Source: Flavobacterium foetidum
GTDB lineage: Bacteria; Bacteroidota; Bacteroidia; Flavobacteriales; Flavobacteriaceae
Assembly (NCBI RefSeq): GCF_004634245.1
Contig: NZ_SJTF01000005.1
Coordinates: 1 to 64,000, forward strand
Direction: 5' to 3'
Length of the DNA stretch: 64,000 nt
Shown here one piece after another: positions 18,562-27,552 of the stretch. The notes below the pieces were generated by a model. It was given only the letters and a program-made list of their open reading frames with translations, made no database searches and was not told the origin of the DNA. The position numbers and the translations under genes were made by a program. Position 1 is the stretch's first letter; every line of letters begins with the position of its first letter.

Positions 18562-18612
18562 AATCACTTTTACCTCTCTTGCCTTACAATAGGCAGAGAG
18601 ATAAAAGTGATT
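18562..18612. terminator. Strong hairpin between two fibre-locus genes
   Basis: AATCACTTTTACCTCTCT plus TGCCT (18562-18584) pairs with AGGCAGAGAG plus ATAAAAGTGATT (18591-18612), with one mismatch and one bulge, around a 6-base loop. It lies 37 bases after the stop of the small exported protein gene. On the minus strand it is followed by TAAAAAGTAATAC rather than a pure T run, so it may attenuate or protect the message rather than fully end it. Confidence 0.6.
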
Positions 18613-18648
18613 GAATACTAATTTAATTATTGCTTTTTGAGTGCTTAA

Positions 18649-19356
18649 TTATTTAATCCAATGAATTTCTATCTTATCCCCAGTCATAAAAGCATAGTCG
18701 TCAGGATCTGTTCCTCCACCTACATTCTTAACAGTTACACCAGTTGCTGCTGCCCAGGTATAATCTTGACCTGCCACTAATTTTGCACCATTACGATATA
18801 CCCATACTTTTTCCACAGTTGTAGGAAGAGTAGGGTCGCTAAAAACGATATCTGAACCAGCAGTAGCTGTTTGTAGTGATTGTCCTCCATTTACCAAATC
18901 TTCAAATTTCATTTTCATAGTTTCACCTGTGGCTTCATCACGAACCAAAAGCGTTAGACCTGTTCCTCTATCTGATGTAGTATGTGTAGATAAGTCTTTA
19001 GCATCAGTAGAAGCAGTTTGGTTTGTAGCCAACTTAAGACCATCTAAAGCAAATGCTTTTCCTGCTACGTCAATATAGGTCTCATTAGTTAATGTACCTC
19101 CTAATTGCCATGTGGTCACAATATTGCCACCGGCATTAGAGTTCGTAATTTGAGTGATACCATTTTGTACTTGCAAATACTTAATGGTACCCTTGTTGTC
19201 AATTACCCTAACAGAGCCACCTAGTAATGGATCTGCTCCCGGTGCACCTACAGCCCCTTGTTTTGTCACGTTATTAGTTACTTCTTGCGCCTGTGCGCTT
19301 AAGCCGATCCCTAGAACTGCCATTAAGGCAAATATGCCTTTTTTAATTGTTTTCAT
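18649..19356 (-). CDS. Small exported protein with a tail-fibre-like C-terminus
   Basis: This exported protein of about 235 residues is of unknown function. I start at 19356 (MKTIKKGIFALMAVLGIGLS), which gives a compact signal peptide cut at SAQAQ; a start 30 bases upstream is possible. The mature N-terminus has SVRVIDNKGTIKYLQVQNGI, matching the opening of the 1298-residue neighbour. The C-terminus reads VWVYRNGAKLVAGQDYTW and ends GDKIEIHWIK, like the C-terminus of the collagen-like neighbour and like the NG..L..G.DYT..GD.I.I pattern seen in phage tail-fibre proteins. It has no sorting domain. A strong hairpin follows the gene. Its abundance of short modules shared with its neighbours suggests a minor subunit or adaptor of the same surface fibre. 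Confidence 0.72.
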   Translation of the reverse strand: MKTIKKGIFALMAVLGIGLSAQAQEVTNNVTKQGAVGAPGADPLLGGSVRVIDNKGTIKYLQVQNGITQITNSNAGGNIVTTWQLGGTLTNETYIDVAGKAFALDGLKLATNQTASTDAKDLSTHTTSDRGTGLTLLVRDEATGETMKMKFEDLVNGGQSLQTATAGSDIVFSDPTLPTTVEKVWVYRNGAKLVAGQDYTWAAATGVTVKNVGGGTDPDDYAFMTGDKIEIHWIK

Positions 19357-19540
19357 GTTGCTTTTTTTAATTGTATTATTTTTCATGATTGAAATTTGTT
19401 AATATTTTATGGTTACTGTTGTTTATTCTGAGTATTTAAAAAACATTCTATTTTTTCTTTTTTTTTTATTTTTTTTGTTTCATTTCATATATTTTTAATT
19501 GGCTAAAAATTATTTTTTATTTTAATGCTAGTTTATTTTT

Positions 19541-20770
19541 TTATTTCCATTGGTAAATTTTTATTTCATCACCTTCCAAACATGCTCCATTGGTATCAGC
19601 ATAAAGCTGTAGTGTTAATTGGGAAGTTCCTGTGGTTGCAGTAAAATTTATTTCGACTCCGTTTCTAAAAACCTGTATTTTATCCAAAGAGGTTATGGGC
19701 AGTGGAGTAGGAAAATCCTTTTGTCCACCGACAGCAGTCAACTCCTGTTTTATAACCCCTGTCAACTGGTTGATACTTATTTTTTTGATGACACCTGTAT
19801 TGGGTTCAACCGTAAGTAATTCACCTGTTGCACTTCCCTGCTGCAGGCCTTTAAGAGCCAAAGTATTGGTGGCATCAGTAGTTATAGTAGTAGGTTGGGT
19901 TAGATTTCCTCCTAATTGTGCCTTGCCGTTAGCTGCGGTCAAACCATTGTCTGCAGCAATTAGCACAGGAACAGCTGTGGTTGCTACGCCGTTTACAGTA
20001 GATACTAAATTGCCATCGACAGCTGTTAAAGTGTTGCTGTTGATTATAGTTACATCTGGTCCAGTGACGCCATTTACAGTAGTGTTTAAAAGGTTGCCGG
20101 CAGAAGTGTTAGATACCGTTGCTGCAGGCATTGAAGTCGTGTTGATTTTGTAAGGGTCTGCCGTTGTTCCAGATCCGGTTACGGTTGTATTAGTGCCGTC
20201 AACAATTAAACCAATGCCTCCTTGTGGGCCAGCTGGTCCGTCGTTTCCTGGAATACCTTGCGGTCCTGTGTCTCCTTTATCTCCCTTGTCGCCTTTTGCA
20301 CCAGCAATTCCTTGAGGACCCTGCGGTCCAGCTGGACCTACTGGCCCTACTTGTCCAACCAACTGCAAAACATTGGAAGTGCCGTTTTCATCTTTGTAGG
20401 TTAATCTATTGGTATTGGCATCGTAAGTCAGAGTAGTGAGTGTTTCATTAAATATAACAGGATCGCTTTTTCCTATTAATCTAACCCACTTATCGGTCTG
20501 CCAATAATAGAAACCCGGAGTCACATCATTTACTGTAGCGGTATTATAGACCAGTAAGCTATTTTCAATAACACCAGTAACCGGACTTTGATTTGTGGTT
20601 TGTATTAAAGATAGTCTTGGAATAAGCATACCCTTATTGGTAGCCGTTACATCCAATTGTGCTGAACTGGCAGGAGTCAGTGTTCCAACTCCTACTTGCG
20701 CATGGCCTACAAAACTTACAATAAAAATTATAAGAATAAATAGTGACTTCTTAGGTAGTTTTAAGTTCAT
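19541..20770 (-). CDS. Exported collagen-like fibre protein
   Basis: This 409-residue protein has a Sec signal (cut after VGHAQ) and a mature start VGVGTLTPASSAQLDVTATN. It continues with an N-terminal domain (about residues 25-100) shared with the frameshifted giant protein: GMLIPRLSLI, NSLLVYNTATVNDVTPGFYY. A collagen-like Gly-X-Y stretch covers about residues 142-183 (GPQGPQGIAGAKGDKGDKGD), which should form a trimeric triple helix. Then come NLLNTTVNGVTGPDVTIINS and NGLTAANGKAQLGGNLTQPT modules, again shared with the giants. The C-terminal RNG...GDEIKIYQWK module is shared with the small exported protein downstream. Trimeric collagen-like fibres are known in bacterial adhesins and phage tails; the anchor here is unknown. 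Confidence 0.78.
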   Translation of the reverse strand: MNLKLPKKSLFILIIFIVSFVGHAQVGVGTLTPASSAQLDVTATNKGMLIPRLSLIQTTNQSPVTGVIENSLLVYNTATVNDVTPGFYYWQTDKWVRLIGKSDPVIFNETLTTLTYDANTNRLTYKDENGTSNVLQLVGQVGPVGPAGPQGPQGIAGAKGDKGDKGDTGPQGIPGNDGPAGPQGGIGLIVDGTNTTVTGSGTTADPYKINTTSMPAATVSNTSAGNLLNTTVNGVTGPDVTIINSNTLTAVDGNLVSTVNGVATTAVPVLIAADNGLTAANGKAQLGGNLTQPTTITTDATNTLALKGLQQGSATGELLTVEPNTGVIKKISINQLTGVIKQELTAVGGQKDFPTPLPITSLDKIQVFRNGVEINFTATTGTSQLTLQLYADTNGACLEGDEIKIYQWK

Positions 20771-21269
20771 GTAAATTTAATTTAATTCTTAAAATCTAAT
20801 GTTTGTTTGTTTTTGCAATTAGGGTTTTAGAGAGTGCAAATTTCCGTTTAGGATAATTTTTTTTTTACCATTAAACGTTTTTAAAGTAACACAATAAGAC
20901 ATTTTATAACACAAACACCTAATTATCAATCACTTAAAATAAAAAAAACACCGCTTTTTTCTGAGAAATAATTAGGTAAACAAAATAATATTCTAAAAAA
21001 TATTTAAATGAAGAAATGTGTTTTCTGCTATCAGAATTGCAAAAAACAGTAAAAGGCGTAGAAGAATGAAATTATTAAACCAGTAGATTCACCAATCATA
21101 AATTCACTGAAAAACAATGAATTACAAAATAAAGATAAAAAAACATAACATTTATCTTACATTAAATAAAAATAATTTGCGATACCTTGATTTAATTTGA
21201 AAATTTATCATAGGCACGTATTTCAAACAGTAAATATTTCCGAATATCTTGTCACGAGACACTATTTGG
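20771..21269. other. AT-rich gap inside the fibre locus
   Basis: These 499 bases lie between the frameshifted giant gene and the collagen-like gene. They are very AT-rich, with homopolymer runs near 20850 and 20940, and hold no open frame I can support and no strong hairpin. A promoter for the downstream fibre genes would be expected here, but I could not find a convincing TTG / TAnnTTTG pair. Confidence 0.4.
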
Positions 21270-24200
21270 CTACTGGAACTTTGCAATAGTTTGCCATTTA
21301 TCGCTTCCATCAGTAATAATCTGGTAAGCTGTTCTGATATCGACTAAAATAGACGTATCTGTTTCGTTAACCGTGGCAGTGGCACCAGCAAATGTGATCG
21401 TAACCGTGTTGGCTGAAGTGCTGTCGACACGTTTAATAATAAATACTCTTCCCAAAGTTACACCAGAAGGCAGTGTAACGGTAACATTATTCGAAGCTGC
21501 ATCTATTAATATCACATTATCTGTTGCAGGATCTACAGTATAATCAGCTGTACTTCGCACTAAATTCATCGTGCTTGCAATACTGCTTACTGGAGCAACG
21601 ATTCTTAAATTGCCACTTGCATCCGCAGTAACGATATTGTCTGTTGGCGCACCTGCTGGCAAAGTACGTATACGGGAGGCTCCGTTAATATCTAATGTGG
21701 CTGTTGGTGCATTTGTATTAATACCAATTCTTCCTACAGTTCCACCTGCGACGCCATTTATACCTGTACCGAATATGGTATTGCCTATATTTAACTCATT
21801 AGAAGCGACAGGATCAGACAGGTTTATCTCATCTCCTATCAAGATGTTTTTATTCCCTGAATAATCATTAAAAGCATCGAAAGCAACATTGTAACCTATG
21901 GCAATGTTATTGCTTCCTAATAAGTTTCTTCCAGCATAATAACCTAATGCAGTATTGCTGCTTCCACTTTGTAAAAACTGAAATGAATTATCACCAACCG
22001 CTGTATTACGGCCTCCAGTTGTTGCATTTACAAGAGCCCGCTGCCCAAATGCACTGTTACCTGATGAAGTAACTTTATTTAGTGCTTGATATCCAAAAGC
22101 ACTGTTTTCTTCTCCAGTTACCAAACTTGTAAGAGCATCCCCTCCAAAAGCACTATTACTGCTTCCTGAGATTACATTATATAAAGCATTAATACCAAAG
22201 GCGCTGTTAAATCCTCCATTGATATTTGAAGTAAGAGCTTTATAACCAAAAGCACTATTACTACTTCCTGTATTGTTCTGAAGCGCTCCTGTACCAACTG
22301 CAGCATTGTATGAGCCGGTTGCATTACTCTTAAGCGCCTGGTCTCCTATAGCTGTATTATATACACCTGTAGATATTGCATTCAATGTTTCAAAACCAAA
22401 TGCTGTATTTACTTTAGATAAGATACCTCCATTGATACTATTTACCCTGAACTGTATCGACTGATCATCTATAGTGCCTAGAAAATTAATTGCTGGATTT
22501 GTGCCCGCATTACCCGTAAGACTCCATGCAGTAGCACCACTTCCTGCAAGAACTACCACATCACCCGTTGCATTTACACCAAGTGTAGCACCTGTTGATG
22601 TAGTACTGGCAGAATTCAAATTTGTAAAACGCAATCCAGAGGTATTTGCAACCGCTGATTTGATTTCTAAAGTATTGCTTGGATTATTTGTATTAATACC
22701 AATTACCCCAGTTGTTCCATTTAATGCACCATTTACATTCCTACCGTATAAAGTGTTGCCAATGTTCATTTCATTGCTTACTCCCGTTCCAGAAGGATTC
22801 ATATTACTAATAGCGGAGCCACCAATCATGATATTGTTACTACCATTAAGAGTATTTCCTGCGTTAGGACCTATTGCGGTATTATAGCTTCCAGCAGCAC
22901 TGACTGTAAGAGCATTAGCACCGACTGCAACATTATAGCTCCCGCTAATATTAGTAGTAGAATTGTTCATGGCACTAACACCTAAAGCCGTATTGTTACT
23001 ACCATTATTATTAATCACATTGCTTCCTGAACCTATCATAGAAAGATAACCTACAGCTGTATTTCTTGAAGCTGTGCCCCCACTAGTACCGGTATAATTT
23101 CCTAAAGCCCATGAGCCAACGGCTGTATTTGCAACACCAATTACTGATCTACTCAAAGCGTTTACCCCAACAGCGGTATTGTTTCCGTTACCAGGAATGT
23201 TTAAAGAACTTAATGCACCCGAACCAATTGCTGTGTTATCTACAGCGCTTGTAGATTGTGAAGATGTAGTGACAATGGACTGTAGTGCTTGATAGCCTAA
23301 AGCAGTATTATTAAATGCCGAAGGTGGAGAAATGATACCAGACTTTACATTATTAACTCTGAAAATCAAAGACCTGTCATCTATAGTGCCTAAAAAGTTA
23401 CTTGCTGGGCTTGTTCCTGTATTTCCGGTAGTTAGCCATCCAATAGTACCAACTGCATCTGAAACTGTTCTCTGGTGTAAAGTACCAGTTCCGTCTACTG
23501 TTACAAGATTATCTGTTGTTGGAGCAACTACAGTTTGCAGACCTGAAATAGCCAAAGTATTGGTGGTACCCGTAGCGATAGTAGTTGGTTTAACTAAGCT
23601 TCCGCCTAATTGTACATTACCATTAGTCGCTGTTAAACCATTATCTGCGGTAATTAATACAGGAACTGCAGGTATTGTTGCCACACCGTTTATAGTTGAT
23701 ACTAAATTTCCATTTAAGGCTGTTAAAGCATTACTGTTGATAATATTTACTCCTGCTCCCGTCACCCCATTCACAGTGGTACTTAATGTATTTGCTGTTG
23801 AAGTATTTGAAACTGTGGTTGCAGGAATTAGCGAGCTTGGAGTTACAGTTCTTAAAATCCCTGTATTATCTGCTACAACAACTAAATCGGTTCCGGAAAC
23901 ACTTGGCTGTAATCCCTCGAAACGAACTGGATCTAACGTTACCATAGGTTTTACATGCAGCGTATTGTCTGGCGAATCCGTACCTATTCCTACTTTTACA
24001 GCATCAGCTCCTATAGCTCCAAGTACTAAACTATTGCTGGTTGCAACTTGTGCATTATATCCTATAGCGGTAGCATTATTTATAAAAGCACCACCAGTCG
24101 GATTTGAATTGGTTCCGATAAATGTATTTTGAGAGCCCTGCGTATTAAGTGATCCTGCGCTTGAACCCAACGAAGCATTATTGTTTCCTGTCCGACTTGC

Positions 24201-26717
24201 TGTTAACGCATTGTAACCCACTGCGGTATTATTATTTCCTGTTGAATTTTCAAAAAGTGAAGAAGTACCAATTGCAACATTATTAAGTCCTGGCGAATAA
24301 TCATTAAATGAATTCACTCCAAAAGAGGTATTTGTTGCTTGAATTTTACCAGCCTGAATAGAATTTCTTCTAAAAATTAAATCAACATCATCAGTTGTGC
24401 CTAAAAAATTAGTTAAGGGGTCTGTACCTGTATTACCCAGTAAACTCCAGTTATTTGCATTTAAAGACGCTAAAGTTTTAGTTTTTAAAACTCCTGTATT
24501 ATCAGCTACAACAACTACATCAGTTCCTGAAATACTGGGCTGTAAGCCGGCAAACGCTAATGTATTAACAGCGTCAGTAGTTATTGTTGTCGGTTTTACG
24601 AGACTTCCCTCTAATTGTACATTACCATTAGTCGCTGTTAAACCGTTATTTGCAGAAATCAGAACAGGAACTGCTGGAGTTGTTGCTACACCATTTACTG
24701 TTGATACCAAATTTCCATTTGTAGCATTTAAATTATTACTAGTAATAATATTGACAGCTGTTCCTGTTACTCCATTCACGGTGGTTGTTAAAGAATTAGT
24801 CGAAATTGCATTCGAAACACTGCTCACTGCATCCGAAGTCGAGGAAATTCCGTTAACGTTTGATGTCAGCGTATTTCCTGAAAGGCTCAAATTATTGGTT
24901 GTTCCAGCAGAGATAATCGGAGCCAAATCCAAAGCCGTGCTTGAAACTCCGTTTACCGTTGTCGTTAAACTTGTTCCCGACAATGCCGTTTCATTGGTGT
25001 TGATAATTGGTGCGCCTGAACTTGTAATTCCGTTTACCGTAACAGTTGATGTATTTATGTTTGAGGCGTTTGAAACCCCGCTCACGGCATCCGAAGTCGA
25101 GGAAATTCCGTTAACGTTTGATGTCAGCGTGTTTCCTGAAAGGCTTAAATTATTGGTGGTTCCAGCTGAGATAATCGGAGCCAAATCTAGAGCCGTGCTT
25201 GAAACCCCGTTGACTGTTGTCGTTAAACTTGTTCCCGACAATGCCGTTTCATTTGTATTGATAATCGGTGCGCCCGAACTTGTTATTCCGTTTACTGTAA
25301 CCGTCGAAGTATTGATGTTTGATGCATTCGAAACACTGCTCACGGCATCCGAAGTCGAGGAAATTCCGTTAACGTTTGATGTCAGCGTATTTCCTGAAAG
25401 GCTTAAATTATTGGTTGTTCCTGCTGAAATAATCGGAGCCAAATCTAGAGCCGTGCTTGAAACCCCGTTGACTGTTGTCGTTAAACTCGTTCCCGACAAT
25501 GCCGTTTCATTGCTGTTGATAATTGGTGCACCCGAACTTGTTATTCCGTTTACTGTAATGGTTGAAGTATTGATGTTTGATGCATTCGAAACCCCGCTCA
25601 CGGCATCCGAAGTCGAGGAAATTCCGTTAACGTTTGATGTCAGCGTGTTTCCTGAAAGGCTTAAATTATTGGTAGTTCCAGCTGAGATAATCGGAGCCAA
25701 GTCCAAAGCCGTGCTTGAAACCCCGTTGACTGTTGTTGTTAAATTCGTTCCCGACAATGCCGTTTCATTGCTGTTGATAATCGGTGCGCCTGAACTGGTA
25801 ATTCCGTTTACCGTAATGGTCGATGTATTGATGTTGGATGCATTTGAAACCCCGCTCACGGCATCCGAAGTCGAGGAAATTCCGTTAACGTTTGATGTCA
25901 GCGTGTTTCCTGAAAGGCTTAAATTATTGGTAGTTCCAGCTGAGATAATCGGAGACAAGTCCAAAGCCGTGCTTGAAACCCCGTTGACTGTTGTCGTTAA
26001 ACTCGTTCCCGACAATGCCGTTTCATTGCTGTTGATAATCGGTGCACCCGAACTTGTGATTCCGTTTACTGTAATGGTCGATGTATTGATGTTTGATGCA
26101 TTCGAAACCCCGCTCACGGCATCCGAAGTCGAGGAAATTCCGTTAACGTTTGAGGTCAGCGTATTTCCTGAAAGACTTAAATTATTGGTTGTTCCTGCTG
26201 AAATAATCGGAGCCAAATCCAAAGCTGTACTTGAAACTCCGTTGACTGTTGTTGTTAAAGTCGTTCCTGATAATGCCGTTTCATTGCTATTGATAATCGG
26301 TGCTCCCGAACTTGTGATTCCGTTTACCGTAATGGTCGATGTATTGATGTTGGATGCATTTGAAACCCCGCTCACGGCATCCGAAGTCGAGGAAATTCCG
26401 TTAACGTTTGAAGTCAGCGTATTTCCTGAAAGGCTTAAATTATTGGTTGTTCCAGCTGAAATAATCGGAGCCAAATCTAGAGCCGTACTTGAAACTCCGT
26501 TTATCGTTGTCGTTAAACTTGTTCCCGACAATGCCGTTTCATTGCTGTTGATAATCGGCGCGCCTGAACTTGTGATTCCGTTTACCGTAATGGTCGATGT
26601 ATTGATGTTGGATGCATTTGAAACCGTCGTAGTACTTACTGGAATAGCAGAAACCTCTAACATTGCTCCTCCATCGCTTCCAACCTTTAATAAATTTCCT
26701 CCATTTGAACTGACCAC
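21270..26717 (-). CDS. Main part of a giant exported repeat protein, cut from its signal peptide by a frameshift
   Basis: This frame codes for 1815 residues of low-complexity beta-rich repeats. The apparent GTG start is artificial: the frame continues open upstream through QNTGTGVITYTNEAGISTTA to about 26810, where the N-terminal fragment (26756-27208) runs in another frame. One extra base there would give a single 1979-residue protein with a signal peptide. Order of parts: seven near-identical 86-residue repeats (26622-24814), TTTVNGVTGTAVNIIT modules, and three blocks of YadA-head-like repeats (GNNNTAVGYNALT, NSAFGYKALTSN). The end is a C-terminal sandwich (DNVILIDAASNNVTVTLPSG). No T9SS or YadA anchor domain is seen. 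It belongs to the same fibre family as the two downstream genes. Confidence 0.75.
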   Translation of the reverse strand: MVSSNGGNLLKVGSDGGAMLEVSAIPVSTTTVSNASNINTSTITVNGITSSGAPIINSNETALSGTSLTTTINGVSSTALDLAPIISAGTTNNLSLSGNTLTSNVNGISSTSDAVSGVSNASNINTSTITVNGITSSGAPIINSNETALSGTTLTTTVNGVSSTALDLAPIISAGTTNNLSLSGNTLTSNVNGISSTSDAVSGVSNASNINTSTITVNGITSSGAPIINSNETALSGTSLTTTVNGVSSTALDLSPIISAGTTNNLSLSGNTLTSNVNGISSTSDAVSGVSNASNINTSTITVNGITSSGAPIINSNETALSGTNLTTTVNGVSSTALDLAPIISAGTTNNLSLSGNTLTSNVNGISSTSDAVSGVSNASNINTSTITVNGITSSGAPIINSNETALSGTSLTTTVNGVSSTALDLAPIISAGTTNNLSLSGNTLTSNVNGISSTSDAVSSVSNASNINTSTVTVNGITSSGAPIINTNETALSGTSLTTTVNGVSSTALDLAPIISAGTTNNLSLSGNTLTSNVNGISSTSDAVSGVSNASNINTSTVTVNGITSSGAPIINTNETALSGTSLTTTVNGVSSTALDLAPIISAGTTNNLSLSGNTLTSNVNGISSTSDAVSSVSNAISTNSLTTTVNGVTGTAVNIITSNNLNATNGNLVSTVNGVATTPAVPVLISANNGLTATNGNVQLEGSLVKPTTITTDAVNTLAFAGLQPSISGTDVVVVADNTGVLKTKTLASLNANNWSLLGNTGTDPLTNFLGTTDDVDLIFRRNSIQAGKIQATNTSFGVNSFNDYSPGLNNVAIGTSSLFENSTGNNNTAVGYNALTASRTGNNNASLGSSAGSLNTQGSQNTFIGTNSNPTGGAFINNATAIGYNAQVATSNSLVLGAIGADAVKVGIGTDSPDNTLHVKPMVTLDPVRFEGLQPSVSGTDLVVVADNTGILRTVTPSSLIPATTVSNTSTANTLSTTVNGVTGAGVNIINSNALTALNGNLVSTINGVATIPAVPVLITADNGLTATNGNVQLGGSLVKPTTIATGTTNTLAISGLQTVVAPTTDNLVTVDGTGTLHQRTVSDAVGTIGWLTTGNTGTSPASNFLGTIDDRSLIFRVNNVKSGIISPPSAFNNTALGYQALQSIVTTSSQSTSAVDNTAIGSGALSSLNIPGNGNNTAVGVNALSRSVIGVANTAVGSWALGNYTGTSGGTASRNTAVGYLSMIGSGSNVINNNGSNNTALGVSAMNNSTTNISGSYNVAVGANALTVSAAGSYNTAIGPNAGNTLNGSNNIMIGGSAISNMNPSGTGVSNEMNIGNTLYGRNVNGALNGTTGVIGINTNNPSNTLEIKSAVANTSGLRFTNLNSASTTSTGATLGVNATGDVVVLAGSGATAWSLTGNAGTNPAINFLGTIDDQSIQFRVNSINGGILSKVNTAFGFETLNAISTGVYNTAIGDQALKSNATGSYNAAVGTGALQNNTGSSNSAFGYKALTSNINGGFNSAFGINALYNVISGSSNSAFGGDALTSLVTGEENSAFGYQALNKVTSSGNSAFGQRALVNATTGGRNTAVGDNSFQFLQSGSSNTALGYYAGRNLLGSNNIAIGYNVAFDAFNDYSGNKNILIGDEINLSDPVASNELNIGNTIFGTGINGVAGGTVGRIGINTNAPTATLDINGASRIRTLPAGAPTDNIVTADASGNLRIVAPVSSIASTMNLVRSTADYTVDPATDNVILIDAASNNVTVTLPSGVTLGRVFIIKRVDSTSANTVTITFAGATATVNETDTSILVDIRTAYQIITDGSDKWQTIAKFQ
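24814..26622. repeat. Seven tandem 258-base coding repeats
   Basis: GAGGAAATTCCGTTAACGTT recurs at 24841, 25099, 25357, 25615, 25873, 26131 and 26389, an exact 258-base spacing each time. Each unit encodes 86 residues running from SNASNINTSTITVNGITSSG to NGISSTSDAVSGV. Differences between units are scattered and mostly silent. The strict period keeps the frame whatever the copy number. Confidence 0.95.
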
Positions 26718-26755
26718 TTGAGCAGTAGTTGAAATACCAGCTTCATTTGTATAAG

Positions 26756-27208
26756 TTATAACTCCCGTTCCTGTATTCTGAATCTGACTCGTAACAGTTT
26801 CATTAGCTTCACAATAGAGCTAAAATCGATTACCTGAGAATTTCCCGAATTGTCAATATAAGAAAATGTTTGTGTAACCGAATTGTAAAGAACTGTTCCA
26901 GCTGTGGAAGCCGTTTCCCCTGAAACTAAAATGCGATTCCACTTGCTATCAAACCAATAGTAATATCCTGGCTTTATATCAGAAATTGTCGCTGTATTGA
27001 ATACCAATAAGCTATTGACATTTCCGCCTGAAATAGTTAATGTATCTGTCGAACTGGTCAAATTTATTCGAGGAATCAACACCCCACGATTGGTTGCCGT
27101 AACTTCCAACTGTGAAGAAATACTGGGCGTTGGTGTTCCTATTCCGACTTGAGAATAGGTAATAAAACTTCCAAAAAATATAAATATGCAAAGTATTTTA
27201 TTCTTCAT
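26756..27208 (-). CDS. N-terminal fragment of the frameshifted giant fibre protein
   Basis: These 150 codons carry the signal peptide (cut after FITYSQ) and the N-terminal domain of the giant protein: VGIGTPTPSISSQLEVTATN, GVLIPRINL, NSLLVFNTATISDIKPGYYY, closely matching the collagen-like neighbour. After VIDFSSIVK the frame turns into KLMKLLRVRFRIQEREL, unlike any family member, and stops. In the next frame the same DNA reads EANETVTSQIQNTGTG, which continues the expected IVKANETVT pattern. Loss of one A from an AAA codon near 26808-26810 explains this. It may be a true mutation, a phase-variable site or a sequencing error. Confidence 0.75.
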   Translation of the reverse strand: MKNKILCIFIFFGSFITYSQVGIGTPTPSISSQLEVTATNRGVLIPRINLTSSTDTLTISGGNVNSLLVFNTATISDIKPGYYYWFDSKWNRILVSGETASTAGTVLYNSVTQTFSYIDNSGNSQVIDFSSIVKLMKLLRVRFRIQEREL

Positions 27209-27552
27209 AAGATTGAATTATTAGCATTAACAATTTTAAATTACAACAGAGATAAAAAACAAAAAAGCAAATCTGACTCTTTGGGTTAGATACTGCAAAG
27301 TGATTACCAATCCTAAACCTAAATTGTCAGTGTAATAATAAATAAGGAACCAATCTGGTAAAGTGCAAATTATATTCCTTATACTTGAAGTTTAAAATGG
27401 CAGATAGAAAGGAAATACGTGCTTATAAAAATTCGATTATTAATAATCGTTATCAATAGCATAAGTAAATTTAAGAAAAATAAAGTACTAATAATCAAAT
27501 ATTTAAAAATTTATTATTACTAAAAAACTTATACTTAAATATTTAAACAAAA
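27209..27552. other. Region upstream of the fibre locus
   Basis: About 340 bases with no gene. It should contain the promoter of the fibre locus; I could not fix one. A perfect 16-base palindrome, CGATTATTAATAATCG, lies at 27434-27449, about 225 bases before the first fibre gene, and is a possible operator. Confidence 0.4.

Noticed and set aside
24397..26721. A 774-residue open frame on the plus strand, opposite the tandem repeats
   Set aside because: It has its own 86-residue repeats only because the minus-strand gene repeats with a period divisible by three. It has no signal peptide or recognisable domain, and the minus frame has the family features.
14491..27208. Prophage tail-fibre cluster
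   Set aside because: The proteins look fibre-like, but each has a Sec signal and there are no phage structural, packaging, lysis or integrase genes; the neighbours are T9SS and OmpA proteins.
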